From NCBI GenBank assembly GCA_027076245.1, contig JALTKC010000576.1:1-8936 (forward strand): 8,936 bases of DNA. The letters run 5' to 3'. Numbering within the stretch: position 1 is the stretch's first letter; every line of letters starts with the position of its first letter. The notes beneath the pieces are model-generated. The model made no database searches and was not told the DNA's origin. It was given only the letters and a program-made list of their open reading frames with translations. The DNA is from Gammaproteobacteria bacterium. Lineage in GTDB: Bacteria; Pseudomonadota; Gammaproteobacteria; GRL18. The position numbers and the translations under genes are program-made. Shown here one piece after another: positions 1 to 6,402 of this stretch.

Positions 1-693
1 TCGGTACAATATGCTGACGGTCTGCGAATGGATCTGCAGCAATTAGGACAGTATTGTCAGCAGCATAATATTCTGTTTTGTGTAGACGCTATTCAGAGCC
101 TCGGCGCCCTGCCGATAGATGTTCAGGCTATTCATGCGGACTGTATTATGGCTGATGGTCATAAGTGGTTAATCAGTCCCGAAGGACTGGGCGTATTCTA
201 TTGCCGGGACAACCTGCTTGAACAGTTAAAACCCAGCCAGTTCGGCTGGCATATGACCGAAGACCTGTATAACTTTGATGCCCTGGAATGGCATCCGGCT
301 CGCAGTGCCCGGAAATTTGAATGCGGCAGCCCGAATATGCTGGGCGTGCATGCCCTGCACAGCAGTGTGTCTTTAATACTGGAACATGGTATTGATAAAA
401 TAGCACAGCAGGTACTGTCTAATACTCAGTATCTGGCTGACAGGCTGAAACAACTCACGGATATTAAAATTATGTCCAGCCTCTCCAGAGATCGTCTTAG
501 CGGTATTATTGCCTTCAGACATAGGCAACTATCATCAGAGGCTATCTATCAGGCAATGATGAAGAAAAATGTCATTTGCGCTATGCGTCATGGCAATATA
601 CGCTTTTCACCACATTTCTATACTTCACAAACCATTATGGATAAGGGAATAGATATTTTAAAGGATGTAATTAATGAACTAAGCTGTACCTGA
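1..693 (+). CDS. Class V aminotransferase-fold PLP enzyme (3' part, cut by window edge)
   Basis: The reading frame is open from the first base, so the gene starts upstream of the window; an ATG at position 28 is internal. The visible 230 residues look like the PLP-binding core and C-terminal domain of the class V aminotransferase / cysteine desulfurase fold. A VDAIQS stretch (Asp at about residue 29 of the visible part) matches the aspartate that contacts the cofactor's pyridine nitrogen. ADGHKW at codons around 154-168 supplies the Schiff-base lysine (codon 163-165). The C-terminal part ends in an RFSPHFY stretch typical of the family's small domain. I see no active-site cysteine loop of NifS/IscS in the visible part, so a cysteine desulfurase is not favoured. 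Substrate cannot be assigned. It converges on the glutaredoxin-like gene with only 30 bp between the stop codons. The fold is fairly sure, the specific function unknown. Confidence 0.85.
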   Translation, partial: SVQYADGLRMDLQQLGQYCQQHNILFCVDAIQSLGALPIDVQAIHADCIMADGHKWLISPEGLGVFYCRDNLLEQLKPSQFGWHMTEDLYNFDALEWHPARSARKFECGSPNMLGVHALHSSVSLILEHGIDKIAQQVLSNTQYLADRLKQLTDIKIMSSLSRDRLSGIIAFRHRQLSSEAIYQAMMKKNVICAMRHGNIRFSPHFYTSQTIMDKGIDILKDVINELSCT

Positions 694-723
694 TCTGTAG
701 TGCCTGAACACTGAGCAGGTTTA

Positions 724-1110
724 TCAGCTAAAATTATCCTGCAGATACTGAATAATATCACTGGATTCATACATCCAAGTGACCTTACCCTGCTCATCAG
801 TAATTTTCAGACAGGGGACTTTTATCTCTCCCCCGCCCTGTAACAGTTCTTCACGGTACTGAGGATTATGCTGAGCATCACGCAGTTCTATATTCAGAGA
901 CTGACGTTTAATCTGGCGTCTAACTTTAATGCAGAACGGACAGGAATTAAACTGGTAAAGCGCCAGATTAGCTGTGCGCTTATCCATTTCTGCCTGTTCC
1001 TGTTCACTGCGCTGCACACCTTTGGGCGTACTTAGCTTATCCCACAGCAAAATAAAGGGTTCCAGAATAAAACGCAGGGTTCTAAAAAAATAGCGAAAAA
1101 AGTATTTCAT
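724..1110 (-). CDS. Glutaredoxin-like thiol-redox protein with N-terminal extension
   Basis: This 128-residue protein ends in a glutaredoxin / GST N-terminal-type thioredoxin fold of about 75 residues. The redox motif CPFC is at residues 57-60, the conserved cis-proline is in KVPC (Pro99), and ESSDIIQYL near the end matches the glutathione-binding and last-helix region. Such domains reduce disulfides or glutathione mixed disulfides. Ahead of the fold lie about 50 extra residues: a basic, aromatic start (MKYFFRYFFRTLRFI) and a hydrophobic patch to about residue 23, then a charged linker. That could be an amphipathic membrane anchor rather than a cleaved signal, since no cleavage site is evident. 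A fifth cysteine-type position, Cys100 after the cis-proline, is also present. It lies 118 bp downstream of yfbR on the same strand, so it may be read from the nucleotidase operon or from its own promoter. No clear Shine-Dalgarno precedes the ATG. Confidence 0.8.
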   Translation of the reverse strand: MKYFFRYFFRTLRFILEPFILLWDKLSTPKGVQRSEQEQAEMDKRTANLALYQFNSCPFCIKVRRQIKRQSLNIELRDAQHNPQYREELLQGGGEIKVPCLKITDEQGKVTWMYESSDIIQYLQDNFS

Positions 1111-1165
1111 AACAATTAAAGTCCCGGAAACTCATTAACACATTAATACACAGGTAACAGGCGGG

Positions 1166-1189
1166 CAATATTACACTATATTAATATTG
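1166..1189. repeat. Inverted repeat between yfbR and the glutaredoxin gene
   Basis: CAATATTA (1166-1173) and TAATATTG (1182-1189) form 8-bp arms around an 8-nt loop. The element is AT-rich and lies about 55 bp upstream of the glutaredoxin-like start. It could be an operator or a weak stem-loop. No U-tract makes it a convincing terminator. Confidence 0.4.
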
Positions 1190-1228
1190 AAAACCAGAAA
1201 GATAAGTTATTGAAATAACATATGATTT

Positions 1229-1840
1229 TTAAGGTTTTATATTCTCTGCTGTCAGTTTGTCCAGTGACACCACGCAGGAATCCAGAAAGGTATCCATAAA
1301 ATAAGCCACTTCCGGGTATATTTTTAGCTGTTCCAGTCGTTCTTCCAGGTTAAGCTTTACATGCTCAAACTCATAATTATGGTGTTTGAGTTCATCCAGA
1401 GTTTTGATATAGGCGCAGATCACATCGGCTGATTTAATGATTCGGGCATACTGTTTATCTATTTCTGCTGACAGTAGAATATCCTGAAAATCTTCCTTAA
1501 ATTCATCAGGCAGGGTTTCCAGACACAGTTTTTCTGCTGATTGTTCCAGCTTTTTATATTCAGCCGTTAACTCAGGATTATGGTATTTAATGGGCGTCAC
1601 CGTATCCCCGGTATAAATTTCTATCTGATCATGATAAAGGGCTATGGTGGCGGCTTTTTCCGGGCTGATCGTCTGTCCGGGTTCAGCAAATTTTTTATTA
1701 TAGATAATGGCTAATAAATGAGAAACCACGGCCACCTGGTGAGAATGTTCCGCTATATTTTCCGCTTTATGGCAGAACATTAAGGACCAGCGCCGTATAA
1801 GCGGCATACGGAATACCCAGGCAAGGAAAGTACTTTGCAT
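1229..1840 (-). CDS. yfbR: 5'-deoxynucleotidase YfbR (HD domain)
   Basis: The product hydrolyses deoxyribonucleoside 5'-monophosphates to deoxynucleosides and phosphate in the cytoplasm, as part of nucleotide salvage and pool control. Its 203 residues compare with 199 in E. coli YfbR and align along the whole length from memory. The HD metal ligands are visible: His32 (AEHS), His70-Asp71 (YHD) and Asp139 (KSADVICAY). Glu74 and Asp79 in the IEIYTGDTVTP stretch match the catalytic Glu72 and Asp77 of the E. coli enzyme. Arg17-Trp18 match the Arg-Trp pair that selects against a 2'-hydroxyl. All key residues are therefore present. The ATG lies 30 bp after the stop of the NT5C1-like nucleotidase gene, so the two are almost surely co-transcribed. 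The ribosome site is weak (AAGAG, 12 nt upstream), which may mean translational coupling. Confidence 0.92.
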   Translation of the reverse strand: MQSTFLAWVFRMPLIRRWSLMFCHKAENIAEHSHQVAVVSHLLAIIYNKKFAEPGQTISPEKAATIALYHDQIEIYTGDTVTPIKYHNPELTAEYKKLEQSAEKLCLETLPDEFKEDFQDILLSAEIDKQYARIIKSADVICAYIKTLDELKHHNYEFEHVKLNLEERLEQLKIYPEVAYFMDTFLDSCVVSLDKLTAENIKP

Positions 1841-1870
1841 AAGATAATATAGCTCTTTTGATTTATATTG

Positions 1871-2764
1871 TTACTGGTTAGAAACACCATGGACAACATG
1901 AGCGGCTGGAACATGCTCTGCGGCAGATTCACAATGACCGGTCTGATCATCAAAGAAAATATCCGCACCAAAGGCTTTAAGAAACTCACCTTTAGGCTTA
2001 CCCCCCAGGAATATAGCTTCATCAATACGAATATCCCAGGCTCTTAAGGTTCGAATAACCCGTTCATGGGCCGGTGCACCACGAGCCGTGACCAGAGCGG
2101 TACGAATAGGCGATTCAACACCCTGATATTCTGTCTGCAGTTTATGCAGCAGACGTAAAAACTCCTTAAAGGGGCCACCGGGTAACGGATCATTAGCCGC
2201 TGCCCGTTCTGACGCATCAAAGGCCGCCAGACCTTTCTGTTTGTAGATACGCTCTGCATCATCAGAAAAGATCACCGAATCCCCATCAAAGGCAATACGT
2301 AGCTGCCCCTGATCGGTACTGCGGCTGGCAGAGGGTAAAATAGCGGCAGCCGCTATCCCCATTTCCAGAGCTTCTCGTACATCGGAAGGGTCTGCAGATA
2401 AAAACAAATGGGCGCCAAAGGGTTCAATATAACGGTACAGAGACTCACCACTGGTAAATGCCGCCCGATAAATAGGCAGTTTATGCTTCTCAATGGAATT
2501 AAAAATCCGCAGACCGGTATCGGCACTGTTTCTGGAAAGCAGAATCACTTCTACTTTTTCTTCATCAGGCGTATTGCCGTTTAAAGCCAGCAGTTTTTTA
2601 ACCAGAGAAAAGGCCACACCCGGCTCAAGCAGATCATTTTCATGCTCAATCTGATATTTACAATAAGCTTCTACACCCTGCTCCGTAAAAACCTTATGCC
2701 CCTCTTCCAGATCAAACAGCGCTCTGGAAGATATGGCAATGGTCAGTTTATTTTGCTGCTTCAA
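1871..2764 (-). CDS. Cytosolic 5'-nucleotidase, NT5C1-like family
   Basis: This 297-residue soluble protein matches the bacterial family related to eukaryotic cytosolic 5'-nucleotidase 1 (Pfam 5_nucleotid, PF06189), which dephosphorylates nucleoside 5'-monophosphates. The N-terminal SSRALFDLEEGHKVF stretch and the SGESLYRYIEPF and LFLSADPSDVREAL blocks are typical of the family. HAD-like catalytic elements follow: FDGDSVIF with Asp160 and Asp162, VTARGAP with Thr225, GGKPKG with Lys255/Lys257, and FFDDQ with Asp272-Asp273. The frame has no ATG near its beginning. The start is TTG at 2764, supported by GGAG at 2773-2776 with an 8-nt spacer. The gene sits 28 bp after a 73-residue ORF and 30 bp before yfbR. 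Substrate preference (AMP, IMP or dNMPs) cannot be read from sequence. Confidence 0.9.
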   Translation of the reverse strand: MKQQNKLTIAISSRALFDLEEGHKVFTEQGVEAYCKYQIEHENDLLEPGVAFSLVKKLLALNGNTPDEEKVEVILLSRNSADTGLRIFNSIEKHKLPIYRAAFTSGESLYRYIEPFGAHLFLSADPSDVREALEMGIAAAAILPSASRSTDQGQLRIAFDGDSVIFSDDAERIYKQKGLAAFDASERAAANDPLPGGPFKEFLRLLHKLQTEYQGVESPIRTALVTARGAPAHERVIRTLRAWDIRIDEAIFLGGKPKGEFLKAFGADIFFDDQTGHCESAAEHVPAAHVVHGVSNQ

Positions 2765-2772
2765 AACAATGG

Positions 2773-2776
2773 CTCC
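2773..2776 (-). promoter_or_regulatory. Shine-Dalgarno supporting the TTG start of the 5'-nucleotidase
   Basis: GGAG on the minus strand lies 8 nt before TTG at 2762-2764. A nearby out-of-frame ATG (about 2778-2780) opens only five codons before a stop, so TTG is the most plausible start. Confidence 0.55.
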
Positions 2777-2792
2777 ATTAAACCTAAATAAA

Positions 2793-3014
2793 TCAGTTCA
2801 ACTGACTAAGAAAAACTCTTCTTAATTTATCCTCAAGTGCACCGGCTTCTTTAGGCAACTGCTGACGGGTCATTAACATAGACCGTTCATAAGGATCCTG
2901 AACCAGCCAGCCGGAAGGACTTAAACGCATGCTTAAACCCAGTTTTTCAGTAATGGCTTTTAAAGTAAAGTGCTGCTCAATTAAACTGTTTTCAATGCTG
3001 TTCAGACTGGACAT
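2793..3014 (-). CDS. Small protein of unknown function, first gene of nucleotidase operon
   Basis: I do not recognise this 73-residue protein. It has no signal peptide, no membrane segment, no cysteine and no tryptophan-rich motif. The sequence suggests an N-terminal helix (MSSLNSIENSLIEQHFTLKA), a central segment with a possible beta hairpin (LSMRLSPSGWLVQDPYE), and a charged C-terminal helix (EAGALEDKLRRVF). It is probably real. The ATG has a strong Shine-Dalgarno, GAGGAG at 3021-3026, with a 6-nt spacer; a near-consensus promoter lies about 100 bp upstream; and the stop is only 28 bp from the nucleotidase start. Being first in an operon with two nucleotidases, it may be a partner or modulator of one of them, but that is inference from position only. 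Confidence 0.75.
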   Translation of the reverse strand: MSSLNSIENSLIEQHFTLKAITEKLGLSMRLSPSGWLVQDPYERSMLMTRQQLPKEAGALEDKLRRVFLSQLN

Positions 3015-3050
3015 TTTAAACTCCTCTATGGTTTTAATCGACTATTGATT

Positions 3051-3098
3051 TAACCTTAGTTGATTCCAGACAAAAGCAGAAACCCGATCTCAAGGTTA
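3051..3098 (-). repeat. Long-loop inverted repeat in the 5' leader of the nucleotidase operon
   Basis: TAACCTT (3051-3057) and AAGGTTA (3092-3098) are exact 7-bp complements separated by 34 nt. Both lie within the predicted ~95-nt leader between the promoter start site and the first gene, so a leader stem-loop is possible. It resembles no riboswitch I know, and chance pairing is possible. Confidence 0.3.
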
Positions 3099-3117
3099 TA
3101 ATCAATTTGATTAGAAC
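3095..3117. promoter_or_regulatory. 23-bp near-perfect palindrome, candidate operator
   Basis: The arms 3095-3105 and 3107-3117 pair at 10 of 11 positions around a single central T at 3106. The core is TAATCAA-T-TTGATTA, and the only mismatch is 3098 against 3114. The palindrome overlaps the -10 hexamer edge and the expected transcription start (about 3109) of the leftward promoter, the classic place for a repressor operator. It does not fit FNR, Fur, LexA or PurR consensus sites as I know them. Confidence 0.6.
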
Positions 3118-3144
3118 TATAGATAGTCATTTTGATTATGTCAA
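3116..3144 (-). promoter_or_regulatory. Sigma-70 promoter of the nucleotidase operon
   Basis: On the minus strand, TTGACA (3139-3144) is followed by a 17-bp spacer and TATAGT (3116-3121). This is a consensus -35, an optimal spacer and a good -10. Transcription should begin near 3109 and leave a leader of about 95 nt before the 73-residue gene. Confidence 0.72.
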
Positions 3145-3185
3145 CAGTTTATTTTGATTTTATTAAAATTTTATAATTATTTTTA

Positions 3186-3213
3186 TTGCAATTCCCATTA
3201 TCTTTAGTAAAAT
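3186..3213 (+). promoter_or_regulatory. Sigma-70 promoter of tRNA-Val
   Basis: TTGCAA (3186-3191), a 16-bp spacer and TAAAAT (3208-3213) lie just before the tRNA. The expected start near 3220 gives a short precursor leader of about 14 nt. Confidence 0.62.
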
Positions 3214-3233
3214 ACGCACCACTTAACAGCTGT

Positions 3234-3310
3234 GGGTGATTAGCTCAGCTGGTCAGAGCACCGCCCTTACAAGGCGGGGGTCATAAGTTCGAATCTTATA
3301 TCACCCACCA
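3234..3310 (+). tRNA. tRNA-Val(UAC), CCA encoded
   Basis: The cloverleaf folds fully. The 7-bp acceptor stem is GGGTGAT (3234-3240) with ATCACCC (3300-3306). The D arm is GCTCAGCTGGTCAGAGC. The anticodon stem is CCGCC/GGCGG around the loop CTTACAA, with anticodon TAC at 3268-3270, which reads GUA and, when U34 is modified, other valine codons. The T arm is ATAAG-TTCGAAT-CTTAT, and the discriminator A and encoded CCA end at 3310. It is a single gene with its own promoter, facing away from the nucleotidase operon. The T stem is AT-richer than in E. coli tRNA-Val. Confidence 0.97.
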
Positions 3311-3344
3311 TTTCTCTACGAGAAAAAACGTTCTACTACGTTTT
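3311..3344 (+). other. Two short stem-loops right after the tRNA
   Basis: TTTCTC-TAC-GAGAAA (3311-3325) is followed directly by AAAACG-TTCTACTA-CGTTTT (3325-3344). The 6-bp stems are poor in GC and no clear T-run follows, so they may serve 3'-end processing or weak termination. The rest of the gap to 3455 shows nothing else I can name. Confidence 0.3.
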
Positions 3345-3455
3345 CCCTACAAAAAAAGAATCCTCTCATTGTTTTCTGCTTATTTCAAAAGCATATACTT
3401 TATTTCTCGTTTGGTTTCCCCCCAAATTTCAGGTGTTTTATAAATTCAAAATTTA

Positions 3456-4082
3456 TTATCTTACATAGCCGACAATAGCAATAAAGTGACTACAGGAACC
3501 CAATAAGACGAATAAGTGCCAGATGCCGTGGGCATGCTTTAGAGCATTTTTATCATCCAGCACATAAAAAACAATGCCTACAGTATAAATAACTCCGCCA
3601 AATACCAGCCAGAAGATACCTGCAAACTCGAGCCTCACCTGCAATGCCGTGAAATCAATGGCGATCAGCCAGCCCATTATCAGATAAATGGCCAACTGTA
3701 ATACTTCGATACGTTTTTTTATCTTTAACTCAAGAATAATGCCTGTAAGAGCCAGGGCCCACTCGGTTATTACAATCAATACACCTTTACTGTCATATAA
3801 AGTGACCATTGCAAAAGGAGTGTATGTTCCTGCAATTAAAAGATAGATCGCAATATGATCCAGTTTCTGAAAAATGTTTTTTATTTCAGGCTGTGAAAAA
3901 CTGTGGTAAAGCGTTGAGAAACTGTACATAACAACAAGGGCCAAACCAAATGTAATAAAGCTTAGAGAAACCTGCCATTTATGTTGTTGTACTGCAATAG
4001 TAATCAGAGCCCCGAAACCAATCAGGGAAAAAACAGCGCCGACAAGATGGCTGATACTATTGAATTTTTCAGAATAATACAT
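3456..4082 (-). CDS. Hemolysin III / PAQR-family integral membrane protein
   Basis: This is a 208-residue inner-membrane protein with seven hydrophobic segments, the usual length and layout of the bacterial hemolysin III (YqfA/TrhA-like) branch of the PAQR superfamily. The metal-site signature is complete: SFSTLYH (Ser56, His60), KLDHIAIYLLIAGTYTP (Asp75) and HAHGIWHLFVLLGSCSHF (His185 and His189, with His199 after them). In this superfamily these residues bind a zinc-like metal at a proposed hydrolase site, and bacterial members have been linked to membrane lipid homeostasis. Haemolytic activity should not be assumed. It lies 40 bp downstream of the lipase maturation factor homologue on the same strand, so the two are likely co-transcribed. 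The ATG lacks a good Shine-Dalgarno, which would fit translation coupled to the upstream gene. Confidence 0.93.
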   Translation of the reverse strand: MYYSEKFNSISHLVGAVFSLIGFGALITIAVQQHKWQVSLSFITFGLALVVMYSFSTLYHSFSQPEIKNIFQKLDHIAIYLLIAGTYTPFAMVTLYDSKGVLIVITEWALALTGIILELKIKKRIEVLQLAIYLIMGWLIAIDFTALQVRLEFAGIFWLVFGGVIYTVGIVFYVLDDKNALKHAHGIWHLFVLLGSCSHFIAIVGYVR

Positions 4083-4122
4083 TTTTATGCTTTAAAACTT
4101 ATCAATTCTGTTCTCCATTCAT

Positions 4123-5577
4123 TCAGGGCCATCTTGGCTTCACATAAGGAAAAACTCCCAGATAGTTCCGTTTCCACCAGTTCCCGGTTGCTGCTTTTTC
4201 CTCCGGGGTTGTAAATTGATATTCATAGGCCACTACCCGAAGATAACGGGGTGGATGATCTTCAAAAGGATTATATTCAAACAGCTGCAGAACCTGTGGT
4301 GAGCCTTCCTGCAAACGCTGAAGCAGCAGACGCAGCCAGAAAGTATCACGCTGGGGAGGTAAAAACCACATCATCCAGTCCAGTCGGGGCTGATGCGGGA
4401 TATTAACCGGCGGACGTTTATTAACCGGTCCCGGTTTATATCTGAACTCATAGGGATACCAGTTGACCCCGTCATTGGATCCCTGTATTTCCAGCTCCTG
4501 ACGATCAACCTGCATAATTCCATAGACATGGAAAATATGTCCTATACCGACTCGTCTTGCAGTGGTAAAGATTTGTTTAGCAACATCAGGGTAGTGAACC
4601 GGCGTTATACGTGAGGTGAATACGGCAACACTGGTAATAAAAATAACGACCCCTGATATCCCGAGCAGAGTTTTTAATAACCTGCCTGGCTGCGGCAACT
4701 TTGCAGACTGAATGCGAGAACGCAGTCGTTCTGGCAATAGTCTGGCAATAATTCGATCGTCTAAAAGAAATATACACAGCACAATCACCAGAAGATTGAC
4801 AAAATTATGGTTACTGTTCGCCATGATCAGTAACTGGGTAAAAATGGTAATTAAAGCTGCGGCAATTCGAAACGGGCGCGGCAGAAAAATAAAGAAAGGT
4901 ACAATTAATTCGGCAAAGAACACATAAGCCGTACCACCGGTATGCACCCAATGGGGCAAATGGTGAAAATACCAGGAACCGGCATGTGGCAGCACCTGAG
5001 TTTCAAAATAATAATCAAGGGCTTTCAAATCCAGCCAGGACGGGTCACCGTTGTATACCTTAAAAAAACCAGACATAAAACGAAAACGAAATAATAACCA
5101 GTGAAGCAGAAATATCAGCAGTTTATTCGGCCCGCCCCGGACAAGAAATATGGCAAGAAAGCCTGTTTCCATTAACAGAGTGTCCCACTGAAAATTAAGA
5201 AACAGATCACCGGCATGAAAGAGTGATACATAGAGTATGTACATTCCAATCAGGGCACCAAACTGCCAGCGCTCAAAAAACAGCAGAATAGCCAGCACGA
5301 CACCGCCATAGGCCGCCATTTTTAAGGTAAAATCTGATGCGTCGATCCAGAATACCGTCGGGATCTGAAACCAGGCATACCAGCCGTTATCCATATAGGC
5401 GTAGTTTAAGGTCTGATAAAACGGCAGGATACCATTCGGACCGGCCAGCCCGGTGATCTGCACAGCCAGTGATAAGAAGGCAATGCCGTAAATAAGCGCA
5501 ACACCACGGAGAAACAACCAACTGGTCAGCCGGTAGTTATTATCGGTAAGAAATAAAGACTTGATGTTTATTTTCAT
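4123..5577 (-). CDS. Lipase maturation factor family membrane protein
   Basis: The product is a polytopic membrane protein of 484 residues, homologous to eukaryotic LMF1, an endoplasmic reticulum protein needed for folding of secreted lipases. The bacterial role is not established. The N-terminal part (YRLTSWLFLRGVALIYGIAF) starts the first membrane segment. The family signature LNFQWDTLLMETGFLAIFL is at about residues 127-145, and LKALDYYFETQVLPH with the paired HHLPHW is near 185-210. Further hydrophobic segments run to about residue 320. The soluble C-terminal domain has the typical IQGSNDGVNWYPYEFRYKPG and RLDWMMWFLPP blocks. The start is chosen at ATG 5577. An in-frame TTG at 5592 would add five residues, but neither has a strong ribosome site. 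The gene precedes the hemolysin III-family gene by 40 bp and has two tandem 19-bp repeats upstream. Confidence 0.9.
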   Translation of the reverse strand: MKINIKSLFLTDNNYRLTSWLFLRGVALIYGIAFLSLAVQITGLAGPNGILPFYQTLNYAYMDNGWYAWFQIPTVFWIDASDFTLKMAAYGGVVLAILLFFERWQFGALIGMYILYVSLFHAGDLFLNFQWDTLLMETGFLAIFLVRGGPNKLLIFLLHWLLFRFRFMSGFFKVYNGDPSWLDLKALDYYFETQVLPHAGSWYFHHLPHWVHTGGTAYVFFAELIVPFFIFLPRPFRIAAALITIFTQLLIMANSNHNFVNLLVIVLCIFLLDDRIIARLLPERLRSRIQSAKLPQPGRLLKTLLGISGVVIFITSVAVFTSRITPVHYPDVAKQIFTTARRVGIGHIFHVYGIMQVDRQELEIQGSNDGVNWYPYEFRYKPGPVNKRPPVNIPHQPRLDWMMWFLPPQRDTFWLRLLLQRLQEGSPQVLQLFEYNPFEDHPPRYLRVVAYEYQFTTPEEKAATGNWWKRNYLGVFPYVKPRWP

Positions 5578-5626
5578 TAAACCGGTACTCAATGCAACTT
5601 CTACAAGATCATTTCAAAGTATTCTG

Positions 5627-5664
5627 ATTTTCAGGACACCTCTTAATTTTCAGGATACCTCTAT
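5627..5664. repeat. Two tandem 19-bp repeats upstream of the lipase maturation factor gene
   Basis: ATTTTCAGGACACCTCTTA (5627-5645) is followed without a gap by a second copy (5646-5664). The first 17 positions agree except for C/T at 5637/5656. They lie 50-87 bp upstream of the ATG at 5577, where paired regulator sites could sit. I see no clear sigma-70 promoter in the 5578-5730 gap, and no terminator for the radical SAM gene. Confidence 0.6.
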
Positions 5665-5730
5665 TTGCTCTGTTTGTTATCTGGATTAAAGCGCCTTATT
5701 CAATAAAGTTATTCATTCCATCATTAATCA

Positions 5731-6372
5731 TTAACCCACAATATCCAGCACCCTGCGTCTGAATTTAACCCCCAGTTCTTTAGCCTTAGCCTCACAGGCT
5801 TTAATATCCACACCTTCCAGGCCATCAATTGCCGTGGCCGTGGTATCAGGAATATACTGCGGTGCCAGACGTAAAAATTCCAGCATACTGTCATAGGAGC
5901 CTTTTAAGGCCGGAACACAGTGGCGGTCATAGACTTCTTCATTCTGGGCATTCATTGATACCGACAGGGCATCAACGCATTGCGCCAGTTCCGGCAGAAT
6001 ATTGTGCTTATTGGCCAGATTACCCAGACCATCGGTATTGACCCGAACCGGAACTCCGGCCTGTTTACAGTAACAGGCAATCTCCAGTAACTCTTTTAAG
6101 CGTAGTGTAGGTTCACCAAAACCGCAAAATACAATTTCATCATATTGACCGGCATCACCAATGGCAGCCTTGTATTCTTCCACTGAATGTCGGGTGGACA
6201 ATAATAAATTATATTCATGCACATCCATACTGCCCTGAATTTTAGGGCAGAACTCACAGGCCAGAGTACAGCGGTCTGTCAGGTTAATGTACAGTTTGTT
6301 TTCAATGGTATAGACCAGTGTTTCTCTGGACGGCTCATGATTTACGGGTATTTCGATATTAGGTTTACTCAC
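5731..6372 (-). CDS. Radical SAM protein, TatD-associated type
   Basis: This is a compact 213-residue radical SAM enzyme. The [4Fe-4S] cluster motif is CTLACEFC (Cys35, Cys39, Cys42), followed by the SAM-binding FCGFGEPT (residues 82-89), VRVNTDGLGN and LSVSMNAQNEEVYDRHC. The sequence resembles the family annotated as TatD-associated radical SAM (TIGR04038), whose reaction is unknown. No tatD gene is in the window. There is no SPASM or other auxiliary-cluster extension, and the protein ends soon after the core barrel. The start is GTG at 6372, supported by AGGA at 6379-6382 with a 6-nt spacer. It begins 30 bp after the triheme protein's stop on the same strand, so joint transcription with it and efpL is likely. 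Radical SAM membership is sure; the subfamily is moderately sure. Confidence 0.9.
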   Translation of the reverse strand: MSKPNIEIPVNHEPSRETLVYTIENKLYINLTDRCTLACEFCPKIQGSMDVHEYNLLLSTRHSVEEYKAAIGDAGQYDEIVFCGFGEPTLRLKELLEIACYCKQAGVPVRVNTDGLGNLANKHNILPELAQCVDALSVSMNAQNEEVYDRHCVPALKGSYDSMLEFLRLAPQYIPDTTATAIDGLEGVDIKACEAKAKELGVKFRRRVLDIVG

Positions 6373-6378
6373 ACTATT

Positions 6379-6382
6379 TCCT
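6379..6382 (-). promoter_or_regulatory. Shine-Dalgarno fixing the GTG start of the radical SAM gene
   Basis: AGGA on the minus strand is followed by six bases (AATAGT) and then GTG at 6370-6372. No ATG with a comparable site lies nearby in frame. Confidence 0.6.
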
Positions 6383-6402
6383 GAAAATTACTTTGATTTT
6401 AG

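Noticed and set aside
173..406. A 77-codon minus-strand open frame inside the aminotransferase gene.
   Set aside because: It is antisense to a conserved coding region, with an unlikely amino-acid composition and no ribosome site.
1780..2025. An 81-codon minus-strand frame bridging the yfbR and 5'-nucleotidase junction.
   Set aside because: It overlaps both genes in another frame, and both have clear family matches.
3095..3117. The palindrome as an FNR/CRP-type site.
   Set aside because: FNR sites read TTGAT-N4-ATCAA; here the half-sites are in the opposite order with a 1-bp centre.
3311..3455. An integration site or prophage remnant next to the tRNA gene.
   Set aside because: No integrase, no repeat of the tRNA 3' end and no phage-like gene follow; the neighbours are ordinary chromosomal genes.
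3440..3456. ATAAATT-CAA-AATTTAT at the end of the hemolysin III gene as a terminator.
   Set aside because: The stem has no GC pairs, so stability is too low; probably AT-rich chance.
3981..4214. A plus-strand frame across the hemolysin III and lipase maturation factor junction.
   Set aside because: It is antisense to two real membrane-protein genes and has no supporting motif.
5578..5592. TTG at 5592 as start of the lipase maturation factor gene.
   Set aside because: It adds only five residues without a better ribosome site; ATG 5577 is preferred, though this is not certain.
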